A stretch of 64,000 nt of DNA, from the NCBI GenBank assembly GCA_963755695.1, contig CAVWLB010000010.1, forward strand, positions 2,852,001-2,916,000, read 5' to 3'. This stretch comes from QHWT01 sp963755695 (GTDB lineage: Bacteria > Acidobacteriota > Vicinamibacteria > Vicinamibacterales > 2-12-FULL-66-21). Both the position numbers and the translations under genes were made by a program. Positions 45,497 through 52,932 of the stretch are shown one piece after another; positions within the stretch are counted from its first letter, which is position 1, and the number at the start of each line of letters is the position of its first letter. Below the pieces are notes generated by a model. That model did no database searches and was not told the DNA's origin. It was given only the letters and a program-made list of their open reading frames with translations.

Positions 45497-46507
45497 TCAG
45501 GCTGCCGCTAAGCAGTTCGTGGCGAGCTTGACGTAGGTGCCAATCGCCTCGTTAATCTCATCGAGGCGGACGAATTCATCCTGCGTGTGCGCCACCAGAA
45601 TCGAACCGGGCCCGAACAGGAGAGGGGTGCCCCATCGATCGAGCAGGGCCGCGTCGGTCGTGAATGGAAACACGGCTGTGGGCACGCCACGAACCGTGTG
45701 GAACCGCACGAGTGGAACGCGCAGAATTTCGGTTACGGTGACATCCGGTTCCACTTCACGCGTCTTGGCGAGGACATCGTCGGCCGGGCCGACAATCCGA
45801 AACATCAGCTCAGCTGACGCGGACGGCGAGATCACGTTCGGGGCAATTCCTCCTTCGATCAGTCCAACTGAATAGAACGTCTCGCCGAGTTCGGGATTGG
45901 ATGGCCACCGCATCCCGCGCAGACGCACGAGCACATCGACGAGCTTGTCGATTGCCGACTCGCCGTGTTCCGGCGTGGAGGAGTGTGCCGCGCGCCCCCG
46001 CGCATCGAGCCGCACCCGCAACATGCCTCGCGTCGCCACCGCGAGCGTGCTGTCCGTGGGTTCACCGTTGATCAGGAACCTGGTCGGCGCCGCCGCGGCA
46101 TTTGCGATCATGGCGCCGTCGCTCCCGCGTTCCTCGCCGACGACGAACAGCAGGGCGACGCGCCGTTCACCGGACGCCCGCAACCGTTCCACTGCCGCCA
46201 GCTGTGCGGCGAGGATGCCCTTCGCGTCACACGAGCCGCGGCCGACCAGCCGCCCGTCGCGCACATCGCTTGGAAAGAATGGCGGCACACAGTCGAAGTG
46301 TGTCGAGAGCACCACTCGAGGATCGTCAAGACGCGCATAGACGTTGAACCGGCCATCCGCAACCGGCTGCCGTTCGACGGTATAGCCAAGCTGTGACAGC
46401 TGGGTGGCCAGCCATTCCGCCGCCGCCTGCTCCCGGCCGGTCGTCGAGTCGATGTCGATGAGTGCGCGGACGAATGCAATGAGGTCTAGTGACACTAGCG
46501 AATCCAT
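45497..46507 (-). CDS. dapE: M20-family amidohydrolase, probably succinyl-diaminopimelate desuccinylase
   Basis: I choose ATG 46507 (MDSLVSLDLIAFVRALIDID), overlapping the dapD stop by 13 bp. The 336-residue enzyme has the metal ligands of M20 peptidases: His and Asp in STHFDCVPPF, Asp in GRGSCDAKG, Glu-Glu in VVGEERGSDG. The dimerisation domain follows (GRAAHSSTPEHGESAIDKLV). Position at the end of asd-lysC-dapB-dapA-dapD makes DapE the best call: it removes the succinyl group to give LL-diaminopimelate. ArgE- or LysK-like relatives share these motifs. Confidence 0.85.
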   Translation of the reverse strand: MDSLVSLDLIAFVRALIDIDSTTGREQAAAEWLATQLSQLGYTVERQPVADGRFNVYARLDDPRVVLSTHFDCVPPFFPSDVRDGRLVGRGSCDAKGILAAQLAAVERLRASGERRVALLFVVGEERGSDGAMIANAAAAPTRFLINGEPTDSTLAVATRGMLRVRLDARGRAAHSSTPEHGESAIDKLVDVLVRLRGMRWPSNPELGETFYSVGLIEGGIAPNVISPSASAELMFRIVGPADDVLAKTREVEPDVTVTEILRVPLVRFHTVRGVPTAVFPFTTDAALLDRWGTPLLFGPGSILVAHTQDEFVRLDEINEAIGTYVKLATNCLAAA

Positions 46508-47346
46508 TGCTCGAGGGCGGTGCGTGCGCTGGTGCGCTCGTCGCGATACTTCACGATCACCGGGGTGGCAAGCGCAAGCCCCCAATCGCGTCCTGGACCA
46601 CCCGAAAATGGACGCGTGCCCGGGACGACCACTGCCCCTTCTGGAACGACGAGCGGTTTGCCGGCAGACGGCTCGATGATGCGATTGTTCGGAATGTCAA
46701 AGATGGGGGTCGATCCGGTGAGCACGACACCGGCTGCGAGCACTGCCAGGCGCTTCACCACGGTTCCCTCGTACACGCCACAGTTGCCACCCACGAGCAC
46801 TTCGTCCTCGATGATCACCGGCAAGGCGCCGACCGGCTCGAGCACGCCGCCGATCTGGGCAGCGGCGCTCAGGTGGACACGCTTGCCGATCTGCGCGCAC
46901 GACCCGACGAGCGCGTGCGAATCCACGAGGGTTTCCTCGTCGACGTATGCGCCGATATTCACGTACATCGGCGGCATGCAGATGACACCGCGGCCGAGGA
47001 ACGCGCCGTCGCGCACGCTGGATCCGCCAGGGACGATGCGGATGCCGGCGGACACGTCGAGCTTCTTCAGCGGCAGCGTATCCTTATCGATGAACGGCCA
47101 GCGGCCATGATCTGCAGATGCGTCCGCGATTGCACCGAAGCGGAAACCCAGCAGGATTCCGCGCTTGACCCACGCATTCACCTTCCATCCTGACGGAGAG
47201 GCAGCGTCGGGTTCAGCGGCGCGCACGGTTCCCTGAGACAGCGCAGTACGTAACGCGGCAAATGCTTCGCGTGCTTCCTCGCGCGGCGCATCGCCAGCCG
47301 CTGCGGAAAGACGGTCGATCGTTTCGGCCAGGACAGCGGTCGTCAT
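46495..47346 (-). CDS. dapD: Tetrahydrodipicolinate N-succinyltransferase
   Basis: The 283-residue left-handed beta-helix enzyme has WKVNAWVKRGILLGFRFGAI, VPGGSSVRDGAFLGRGVICMPPMYVNIGAYVDEETLVDSHALVGSCAQIGKRVHLSAAAQIGGVLEP (hexapeptide repeats, read in pieces) and ENEVLVGGNCGVYEG-like text. It transfers succinyl from succinyl-CoA to tetrahydrodipicolinate. It shows that this organism uses the succinylase branch to diaminopimelate. It overlaps dapA by ATGA. Confidence 0.96.
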   Translation of the reverse strand: MTTAVLAETIDRLSAAAGDAPREEAREAFAALRTALSQGTVRAAEPDAASPSGWKVNAWVKRGILLGFRFGAIADASADHGRWPFIDKDTLPLKKLDVSAGIRIVPGGSSVRDGAFLGRGVICMPPMYVNIGAYVDEETLVDSHALVGSCAQIGKRVHLSAAAQIGGVLEPVGALPVIIEDEVLVGGNCGVYEGTVVKRLAVLAAGVVLTGSTPIFDIPNNRIIEPSAGKPLVVPEGAVVVPGTRPFSGGPGRDWGLALATPVIVKYRDERTSARTALEQWIR

Positions 47347-48239
47347 GCGGGAATCGCCACGGCCAGCCCCAGCGATCGCAGCACCGTCGCGATCCGTTCG
47401 CGCGACGCGGGCCGCGGCGGCACCATTGGAAGCCGGTAGGTTTCTTCCAGCAGGCCGAGCATGGCCATCGCGCTCTTGACCGGAATGGGATTCGACTCGA
47501 TGAAGTTCACCTGCAGCAGCGGCATCAGCCGCTGGTGCAGCTGGCGCGCGGTTGCGAAGTCGCCGTTGGCCGCCAGTTCGGCGAGCCTGCTCATCTCGCC
47601 GGGAATCTCGTTCGACGCCACCGACACGATGCCTCGTCCGCCGACGGCCATCAGTGGCAGGGTCAGCGCATCGTCGCCCGACAGCACGATGAAGGTGTCG
47701 GGCACCGAAGCGCAGACCTCGCAGATCTGCGTCATGTTGCCCGAGGCTTCCTTCACGCCCGCGATGTTTGGGATCGAGGCGAGACGAACGAGAGTGGCGG
47801 GATCGATATTGCAGCCGGTTCGGCCAGGCACGTTGTAGAGAATGATGGGCAGTTCAATGGCCTCGGCGATCGCGCGGTAGTGCGCAACCAGCCCGTCCGG
47901 CGTCGGCTTGTTGTAATACGGCGTCACCGACAGAATGCCGTCAGCCCCGGCGCGCCGCATGCGCTTTGCCGCGTGAATGACCTCTTGCGTGTTGTAGCCG
48001 CCGGCCCCTGCGAGCACCGGTACGCGCCCCTTGGCCTGCTCGACCACGAGCTCGACGACCCGCGTACGTTCGTCTTCCGTGAGGGTCGGGCTCTCACCCG
48101 TCGTACCGCACGGCACGAGGAAGTGAATGCCGGCGTCGATCTGGCGCTTCGCCAGACTCGATACGCCCGCTTCGTCCAGCGATCCGTCATGCCTGAACGG
48201 CGTGACGAGAGCAGTCCCGCAACCGGTGAATGGCTGCAT
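47343..48239 (-). CDS. dapA: 4-hydroxy-tetrahydrodipicolinate synthase
   Basis: The 298-residue (beta/alpha)8 aldolase has FTGCGTALVTPFRHDGSLDE, PCGTTGESPTLTEDE, the Tyr in YNVPGRTGCNI and the Schiff-base lysine in GVKEASGNM. It condenses pyruvate with aspartate semialdehyde. The gap to dapB upstream holds a large inverted word array. Confidence 0.97.
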   Translation of the reverse strand: MQPFTGCGTALVTPFRHDGSLDEAGVSSLAKRQIDAGIHFLVPCGTTGESPTLTEDERTRVVELVVEQAKGRVPVLAGAGGYNTQEVIHAAKRMRRAGADGILSVTPYYNKPTPDGLVAHYRAIAEAIELPIILYNVPGRTGCNIDPATLVRLASIPNIAGVKEASGNMTQICEVCASVPDTFIVLSGDDALTLPLMAVGGRGIVSVASNEIPGEMSRLAELAANGDFATARQLHQRLMPLLQVNFIESNPIPVKSAMAMLGLLEETYRLPMVPPRPASRERIATVLRSLGLAVAIPA

Positions 48240-48242
48240 TAG

Positions 48243-48418
48243 TCCTCCTGTCGGCTATCGGTGCCACGTGCAAGGGGCTAGGTGCATCAAGGGTGCTACG
48301 TGCAAGGGGCTAGGTGCTGGATGCTACGTGCTGGTTGGGAACACCCGGCACTTAGCCCTTGCACCCTTGATGCACCTAGCACGCAGCACTTAGCACCTTG
48401 CACCTAGCACTCTTAGCC
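48243..48418. repeat. Inverted word array (GCTAGGTGC / GCACCTAGC) between dapB and dapA
   Basis: The left arm has repeated GCAAGGGGCTAGGTGC and GCTACGTGC words; after a short TTGGGAACACCC loop the right arm has CTTAGCCCTTGCACCC, GCACCTAGCACG and AGCACTTAGCACC, the inverse complement. The whole 178 bp gap inside the dap operon is occupied. It can fold into a long hairpin and could cut expression of dapA-dapD-dapE relative to dapB. Confidence 0.8.
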
Positions 48419-49090
48419 TACAGCCCAAGCACATCTTTCATCGTGAACCACCCCTGGCGTCCCTGAATCCATCGTGCGGCTTCGAGGGCACCGCGTGCGA
48501 ATGCCGCGCGATCCCGTGCGATATGGATGATGGTAATCGTTTCGGAGGCGGCGTCGAAGCCCAAGGTGTGCGTTCCGGGGATGGCGCCGGCGCGCGTGGA
48601 CGCGATCGGCACCTCGGCTGAAAAGCCGGCCTGGCGCAGGGCACGCTCCATGGCGAGCGCGGTGCCCGATGGCGCGTCTTTCTTTGCCGCGTGGTGCAGC
48701 TCATGAATCCATGCGCCGAACGCCGGTTGCGACGCCATCAACGCGCCGGCGCGCTCGATCAGTGCGAGGAACAGATTGACGCCGATCGCGAAGTTCGGAG
48801 CCGATACAACGCCGATGCCATGCTGCCCAGCAGCATCGCGGATCTCCCGCTCGCGCGCCTGCCATCCGGTCGTGCCAATCACCAGCGGCGTGCCCCGCGG
48901 GGCGAGCTTTGCCACCGGTACTCGATACGGCCTCGGCGGTAGAAAAATCAATTGCGACGTCCGCGTCGGGCCAGGCCGCGCCGGCATTTCCGCGTGCGAT
49001 CGCGGCTTCGACTTCGAATCCATATTCGGGCGCCAGCGTCTCGACGAGGCGTCCCATTCGACCGTGCCCGATCAGGAGCAGGCGGGCCAT
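48418..49090 (-). CDS. dapB: 4-hydroxy-tetrahydrodipicolinate reductase (one frameshift)
   Basis: The N-terminal frame reads MARLLLIGHGRMGRLVETLA and VAIDFSTAEAV, the NAD(P)-binding start. After one extra base near 48915-48925 the second frame continues VAKLAPRGTPLVIGTTGW, SAPNFAIGVNLFLALIERA, the active-site HELHHAAKKDAPSGTAL and ends FTMKDVLGL. The restored length is about 223 residues, a compact DapB. It reduces the DapA product. Lysine and diaminopimelate synthesis is essential, so the frameshift is probably a sequence error. Confidence 0.88.
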
Positions 49091-50466
49091 TACTCAGCGC
49101 ATCCCACCGTCTCGAACAGCTCGTCATGGAGGTGTTTCATCGCGTCAACGGCAGCGGCATCGTTCAGCACCATGGTCAGATTCCTGCGCGATGCAGCCTG
49201 CGACACCATCCGCAAAGGGAACGTCGCCAGCGCGCCAATCACCCGCGACGCGGTATCGGATCGTCGACGGAGATTTTCGCCGACCACGCACAGGATCGCC
49301 ATGTCTTCCTCGACGCTGACGTCGGCGAACTCGCGCAAGGCGGCGACGATTTCGGGCACCCGGCGACGATCGTCCACCGTCACCGATACGCTCACCTCCG
49401 ACGTGGTGACCACGTCGACCGGTGTGCGGTAGTGCTCGAAGGTTTCGAACACGCGCCGCAGGAATCCATATGCCATCAACATCCGCGTCGACGTGACGTC
49501 GACGACCGTGATTCCACGCTTGCAGGCGATCGCCGCAACCGGTCGCCCGTCGTCGGCCGGCGAGGCGGTGATCAGCGTTCCCTCGATCTCGGGCCGCCGG
49601 CTGTTGAGGATGCGCACCGGGATGTCGCGTGCGACGGCCGGCAGAATGGTGCTCGGGTGCAGCACCTTCGCGCCGAAATACGCGAGCTCGGACGCTTCGC
49701 CGAACGAGAGTTGCCGCACCAACCGCGGCTCTTCGACAATTCGAGGATCGGCCGTCAACATGCCGTCGACATCGGTCCAGATTTGGATTTCGGATGCGTC
49801 GATTGCCGCGCCGATGAACGCCGCCGAGTAATCCGATCCGCCGCGCCCCAAGGTCGTGGTGCCACCGTCGGGCGCCCGGCCGATGAACCCGCCGATCACG
49901 GGAATGCGACCCGACTCGAGCAGCGGGACAACAACCTCGCCAGCAGCCTGTTTCGTGGCATCGGCAAGCGGCGCGGCGTGACCGTGAGTCGCATCGGTCA
50001 TCAGCACTGATCTCGCGTCGACGAATTCAGCCCCGAGACCGTGTTCGCCGAGCGCGGCTGCCACGAGCCGGCTGCTGAGCAGCTCGCCACTCGCCGCGAC
50101 CCGGTCGATTGCCCGCGGATGCGCGTGGCGCAAGACGTCGATCGCCTGCAACACCGCTCCGAGCTCGGCGAGTTCGAGCTCGATCTCACGCGCGAGAGTA
50201 CCGTTCGAAGCGCCAGTAAGGCTGAGAGCGGCGTCTCCATGGCGACGCGACAGCTCGTCGAGTCCGGCATGTACCACGTCGGTTCGCCCGGCGCTTGCCG
50301 CCTCCGCCAGGCCGAGTAGACGATCCGTCACACCGGACATCGCAGACACGATAACGACCGGCACGGCGCCTGAATCGACCACGCGCCGCACGATCGAGGC
50401 CAGCCGGGCAATCGCGGCGGCATCGGCCACCGACGTCCCGCCAAACTTCATGACCACGGCGCGCAT
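49090..50466 (-). CDS. lysC: Aspartate kinase (copy 2, dap operon)
   Basis: The 458-residue enzyme begins MRAVVMKFGGTSVADAAAIARL and has VVIVSAMSGVTDRLLGLAEAA, GGFIGRAPDGGTTTLGRGGSDYSAA and two C-terminal ACT domains (GITVVDVTSTRM, SVEEDMAILCVVGENL). Stop and start codons overlap by one base with asd upstream and dapB downstream. It is distinct from copy 1 at 33192 and feeds the lysine branch. Confidence 0.95.
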   Translation of the reverse strand: MRAVVMKFGGTSVADAAAIARLASIVRRVVDSGAVPVVIVSAMSGVTDRLLGLAEAASAGRTDVVHAGLDELSRRHGDAALSLTGASNGTLAREIELELAELGAVLQAIDVLRHAHPRAIDRVAASGELLSSRLVAAALGEHGLGAEFVDARSVLMTDATHGHAAPLADATKQAAGEVVVPLLESGRIPVIGGFIGRAPDGGTTTLGRGGSDYSAAFIGAAIDASEIQIWTDVDGMLTADPRIVEEPRLVRQLSFGEASELAYFGAKVLHPSTILPAVARDIPVRILNSRRPEIEGTLITASPADDGRPVAAIACKRGITVVDVTSTRMLMAYGFLRRVFETFEHYRTPVDVVTTSEVSVSVTVDDRRRVPEIVAALREFADVSVEEDMAILCVVGENLRRRSDTASRVIGALATFPLRMVSQAASRRNLTMVLNDAAAVDAMKHLHDELFETVGCAE

Positions 50467-51530
50467 CAGTCTTCCCCAATCAGCCCGGTCGCGAGCATGA
50501 GCTCTGCATTCAGTACCGCGGCACCGGCGGCGCCGCGAACCGTGTTATGCCCGAGCGCAACCATCTTGACGCCAAGTATCGGACAGCGACGGATGCGACC
50601 CACGCTCACGGTCATCCCGCCGTCGCGGTCGACGTCGCGTCGCGGCTGTGGCCGATCTGGCGCAGTGCTGACCACGATTGGATGTGGTGGTGCGGTCGGC
50701 AGGTTGAGCGCCTGTGGCTGTCCTTTGAAGGACGCGAGCGCAGCACCGACCTCCTCGAGGGAGGGGCGTGCCTTCAGACCGATCGAGATCGTCTCCGTGT
50801 GTCCATCGATGACCGGAACCCGGTTGGTGTGCGCGCTGACGGTAACGGCGTGCGGGGTGACAGCACCGTCCACGATATCACCCAGGATCTTGCAGGTCTC
50901 GCTCTCCATCTTTTCTTCTTCATTGGCGATGTAGGGGACGACGTTGCCGAGAATATCCACCGAGGGAACGCCCGGATAGCCTGCGCCAGACACCGCCTGC
51001 ATCGTCGTCACCAGCACCGATTCGAGGCCGAAACGCCGCAGTGGCGCCAGCACCATCGCGAGGACCACGGTTGAACAGTTTGGATTGGTCACGATGGCGC
51101 CACGCCATCCTCGTGTCTGCCGTTGGCGATCGAGCAGCGCCAGATGCTCCGCGTTGACTTCGGGAATGAGTAGAGGCACGTCGGCATCCATCCGATAACA
51201 ACGTGCGTTGCTGACGACGAGGTGGCCGGCGGCCGCGAAGGCAGGCTCGATATCCTTTGCCGCGGTGGCATCCAGCGCCGAGAACACCAGCCGCGGGCCC
51301 TTTCCCGGGACGCAGCCCTCGACGCGCGAGCCGCGCAGTTCTTCCGGCGGCGCGTCACCCAGCCGCCACGGCGCGGCGTCCTCGTAGGTACGCCCTTCGG
51401 ACCGCTCGCTGGCAGCCAGCCATGCCGGCCGAAACCAGGGATGCCGGGCGAGCTGCCGCACGAACTGCTGACCCACCATCCCCGTCGCGCCGAGGACTCC
51501 AACGTCGATTCGCTTGCGTCCTGCCTGCAT
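50466..51530 (-). CDS. asd: Aspartate-semialdehyde dehydrogenase
   Basis: The 354-residue protein has VGVLGATGMVGQQFVRQLA (NADP site), the catalytic Cys in IVTNPNCSTVVLAMVL and VSAHTNRVPVIDGHTE with the active-site His. The length and text resemble the archaeal/fungal-type Asd. It reduces aspartyl phosphate for both operons. It is first in the asd-lysC-dapB-dapA-dapD-dapE operon behind the Thr leader. Confidence 0.95.
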   Translation of the reverse strand: MQAGRKRIDVGVLGATGMVGQQFVRQLARHPWFRPAWLAASERSEGRTYEDAAPWRLGDAPPEELRGSRVEGCVPGKGPRLVFSALDATAAKDIEPAFAAAGHLVVSNARCYRMDADVPLLIPEVNAEHLALLDRQRQTRGWRGAIVTNPNCSTVVLAMVLAPLRRFGLESVLVTTMQAVSGAGYPGVPSVDILGNVVPYIANEEEKMESETCKILGDIVDGAVTPHAVTVSAHTNRVPVIDGHTETISIGLKARPSLEEVGAALASFKGQPQALNLPTAPPHPIVVSTAPDRPQPRRDVDRDGGMTVSVGRIRRCPILGVKMVALGHNTVRGAAGAAVLNAELMLATGLIGED

Positions 51531-51553
51531 GGTCCGCGCCTCCAGAGCTCGAG

Positions 51554-51592
51554 CAAAAAAAAACCGCCGGCGCCACGTGGGGCCGGCGGTTG
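51554..51592 (-). terminator. Rho-independent terminator of the asd attenuator
   Basis: On the minus strand ACCGCCGGC pairs with GCCGGCGGT over a 10-base loop, followed by nine T. It lies about 30 bp after the leader stop and 24 bp before asd. The 5' arm (51582-51590) can pair with GCCGGTGGT inside the leader ORF (51643-51651), nine bases with one G-U. Confidence 0.92.
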
Positions 51593-51620
51593 CTGGATTT
51601 CTGCTGCGAGCTGATCGTCT

Positions 51621-51704
51621 TCAGATCACGAGCGACACCTTCACCACCGGCCAGCAAATTCGCTTGGCCCGCTTTCGAGTGGTGAAGCAGGTAGTGCTCG
51701 TCAT
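51621..51704 (-). CDS. Threonine-rich leader peptide of the asd-dap operon
   Basis: A 27-codon ORF from ATG 51704 opens MTSTTCFTT, with threonine at 2, 4, 5, 8 and 9, and ends in a Val/Ile-rich part. Its ATG is 10 bp after a -10 box. Stalling at the Thr codons would expose GCCGGTGGT (codons for Trp-Pro-Val-Val) to pair with the terminator arm. Threonine is the expected effector because Asd serves both branches. Confidence 0.85.
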   Translation of the reverse strand: MTSTTCFTTRKRAKRICWPVVKVSLVI

Positions 51705-51714
51705 TTCTCCCGGA

Positions 51715-51744
51715 ATCTTACCGCGCCACGACCGGACACGTCAA
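51715..51744 (-). promoter_or_regulatory. Promoter of the asd leader attenuator
   Basis: TTGACG (51744-51739), 18 bp, TAAGAT (51720-51715), then 10 bp to the leader ATG. Same -35 sequence and same spacing as the lysC-hom leader promoter. Confidence 0.78.
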
Positions 51745-51757
51745 CGGCGAATCCGTT

Positions 51758-52579
51758 TCAGACGTCTTCCTTTCCGGACTTGTAACTGCCTAGGGTCCGG
51801 ACCCATTGGGTGAACTCGCCGAGATCCGCGAGGGCCCGCCCGCACGCGAGCGAGTCGCGGGCGACGTCCACGTCGACATAGAACATGTACTCCCAGGGGC
51901 GGCCGCGAATCGGTCGCGACTCCAGCTTCGTCAGGTTGATGTCGCGCAGCGCGAAACCGGCGAGCGCCTTGAACAACGTTCCGGGTTTGCTCTGCAGCGC
52001 GAACACGATCGACGTCTTGTTCGCCTCGGGCACGTCCCTCCCGCTCCGCGCGATGACGAAGAACCGCGTGATGTTCCCCTCGAAGTCCTGGATCGATTCC
52101 CGCAGCACCTCCAGGTTGAACACCTCCGCTGCTCGTCTCGACGCCACCGCTGCCGCATCGTCGCGGCCACTCTCACGGACCATCTTGGCGGCGCCGGCCG
52201 TGTCGTAGACGGCCACAATCTCGACACCGGCGAGTTGCTGGAGGAAATCCTCGCACTGGGCGAGCGCCTGGGGGTGCGAGTAGACGACCCGTACGGCATT
52301 CATCGGCGTGCCCGGGAGCGCGAGGAGGCAGTGGTCCACGCGAAGTTCCACTTCCCCCACGATTGGCAACTCATGCTCGACGAGCAGGTCGTAATTGCGA
52401 TGAATGCTGCCGCCGATGGAGTTTTCCATCGGCAGAATGCCGTGGGTTGCCCGCCCTTCGGTGACCGCTGAAAACACGTCCTCGAAGCCGCGGCACGGCA
52501 GGACATCGGCCTTGGGCGCAAAGCGCAATGCCGCTGCCTCGCTGTAGGCGCCCGGCTCACCCTGAAAAGCAATTCGCAC
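51758..52579 (-). CDS. pheA: Prephenate dehydratase
   Basis: The 273-residue protein starts at GTG (MRIAFQGEPGAYSEAAALRF). It has GILPMENSIGGSIHRNYDLL, VYSHPQALAQCEDFL, YDTAGAAKMV and a C-terminal ACT domain (KPGTLFKALAGFALRDINLTKLESRP), which binds phenylalanine. It makes phenylpyruvate from prephenate. No chorismate mutase domain is fused. A TATAGT box lies 7 bp upstream of the GTG, so this mRNA may also be leaderless. Confidence 0.95.
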   Translation of the reverse strand: MRIAFQGEPGAYSEAAALRFAPKADVLPCRGFEDVFSAVTEGRATHGILPMENSIGGSIHRNYDLLVEHELPIVGEVELRVDHCLLALPGTPMNAVRVVYSHPQALAQCEDFLQQLAGVEIVAVYDTAGAAKMVRESGRDDAAAVASRRAAEVFNLEVLRESIQDFEGNITRFFVIARSGRDVPEANKTSIVFALQSKPGTLFKALAGFALRDINLTKLESRPIRGRPWEYMFYVDVDVARDSLACGRALADLGEFTQWVRTLGSYKSGKEDV

Positions 52580-52932
52580 GGTCGTTACTATACACGTCGG
52601 CAGCCCATCCAGCCGCTACTTGAGGTCGTCAGACCTACTTAGCGGCCGAGTCTTGAATACGGCCCAGCGTCAGCCTACTCTGTTAGTGCGCGCGAGCGCG
52701 GCCATTCCACCCTAGAACCCCTCCTTCGCGAATACAGCCAGTCACGATCGATTACGTGCAGCGTATCGCCCGTTACGGAGGACGAAAAGTACCGCTCAGG
52801 CGATCGCCGAAAGCGTAAACGACGGTGCAAGGTTTCACTTGCCGTCGATGGTGGCGGCTTCCTTGCTCCGCGGTGACCGCACTGTTGCGACGCCGCTCAT
52901 CCGGGGTGGCGCCACCAGGGAGAAGTCTAGTG
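52580..52932. other. Intergenic region, no gene seen
   Basis: About 350 bp between divergent pheA and the SBBP-protein gene. TATAGT (52592-52587, minus strand) is a plausible -10 for pheA. A frame open from 52825 is the untranslated lead of the next gene. I see no riboswitch or small RNA that I can support. Confidence 0.4.
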
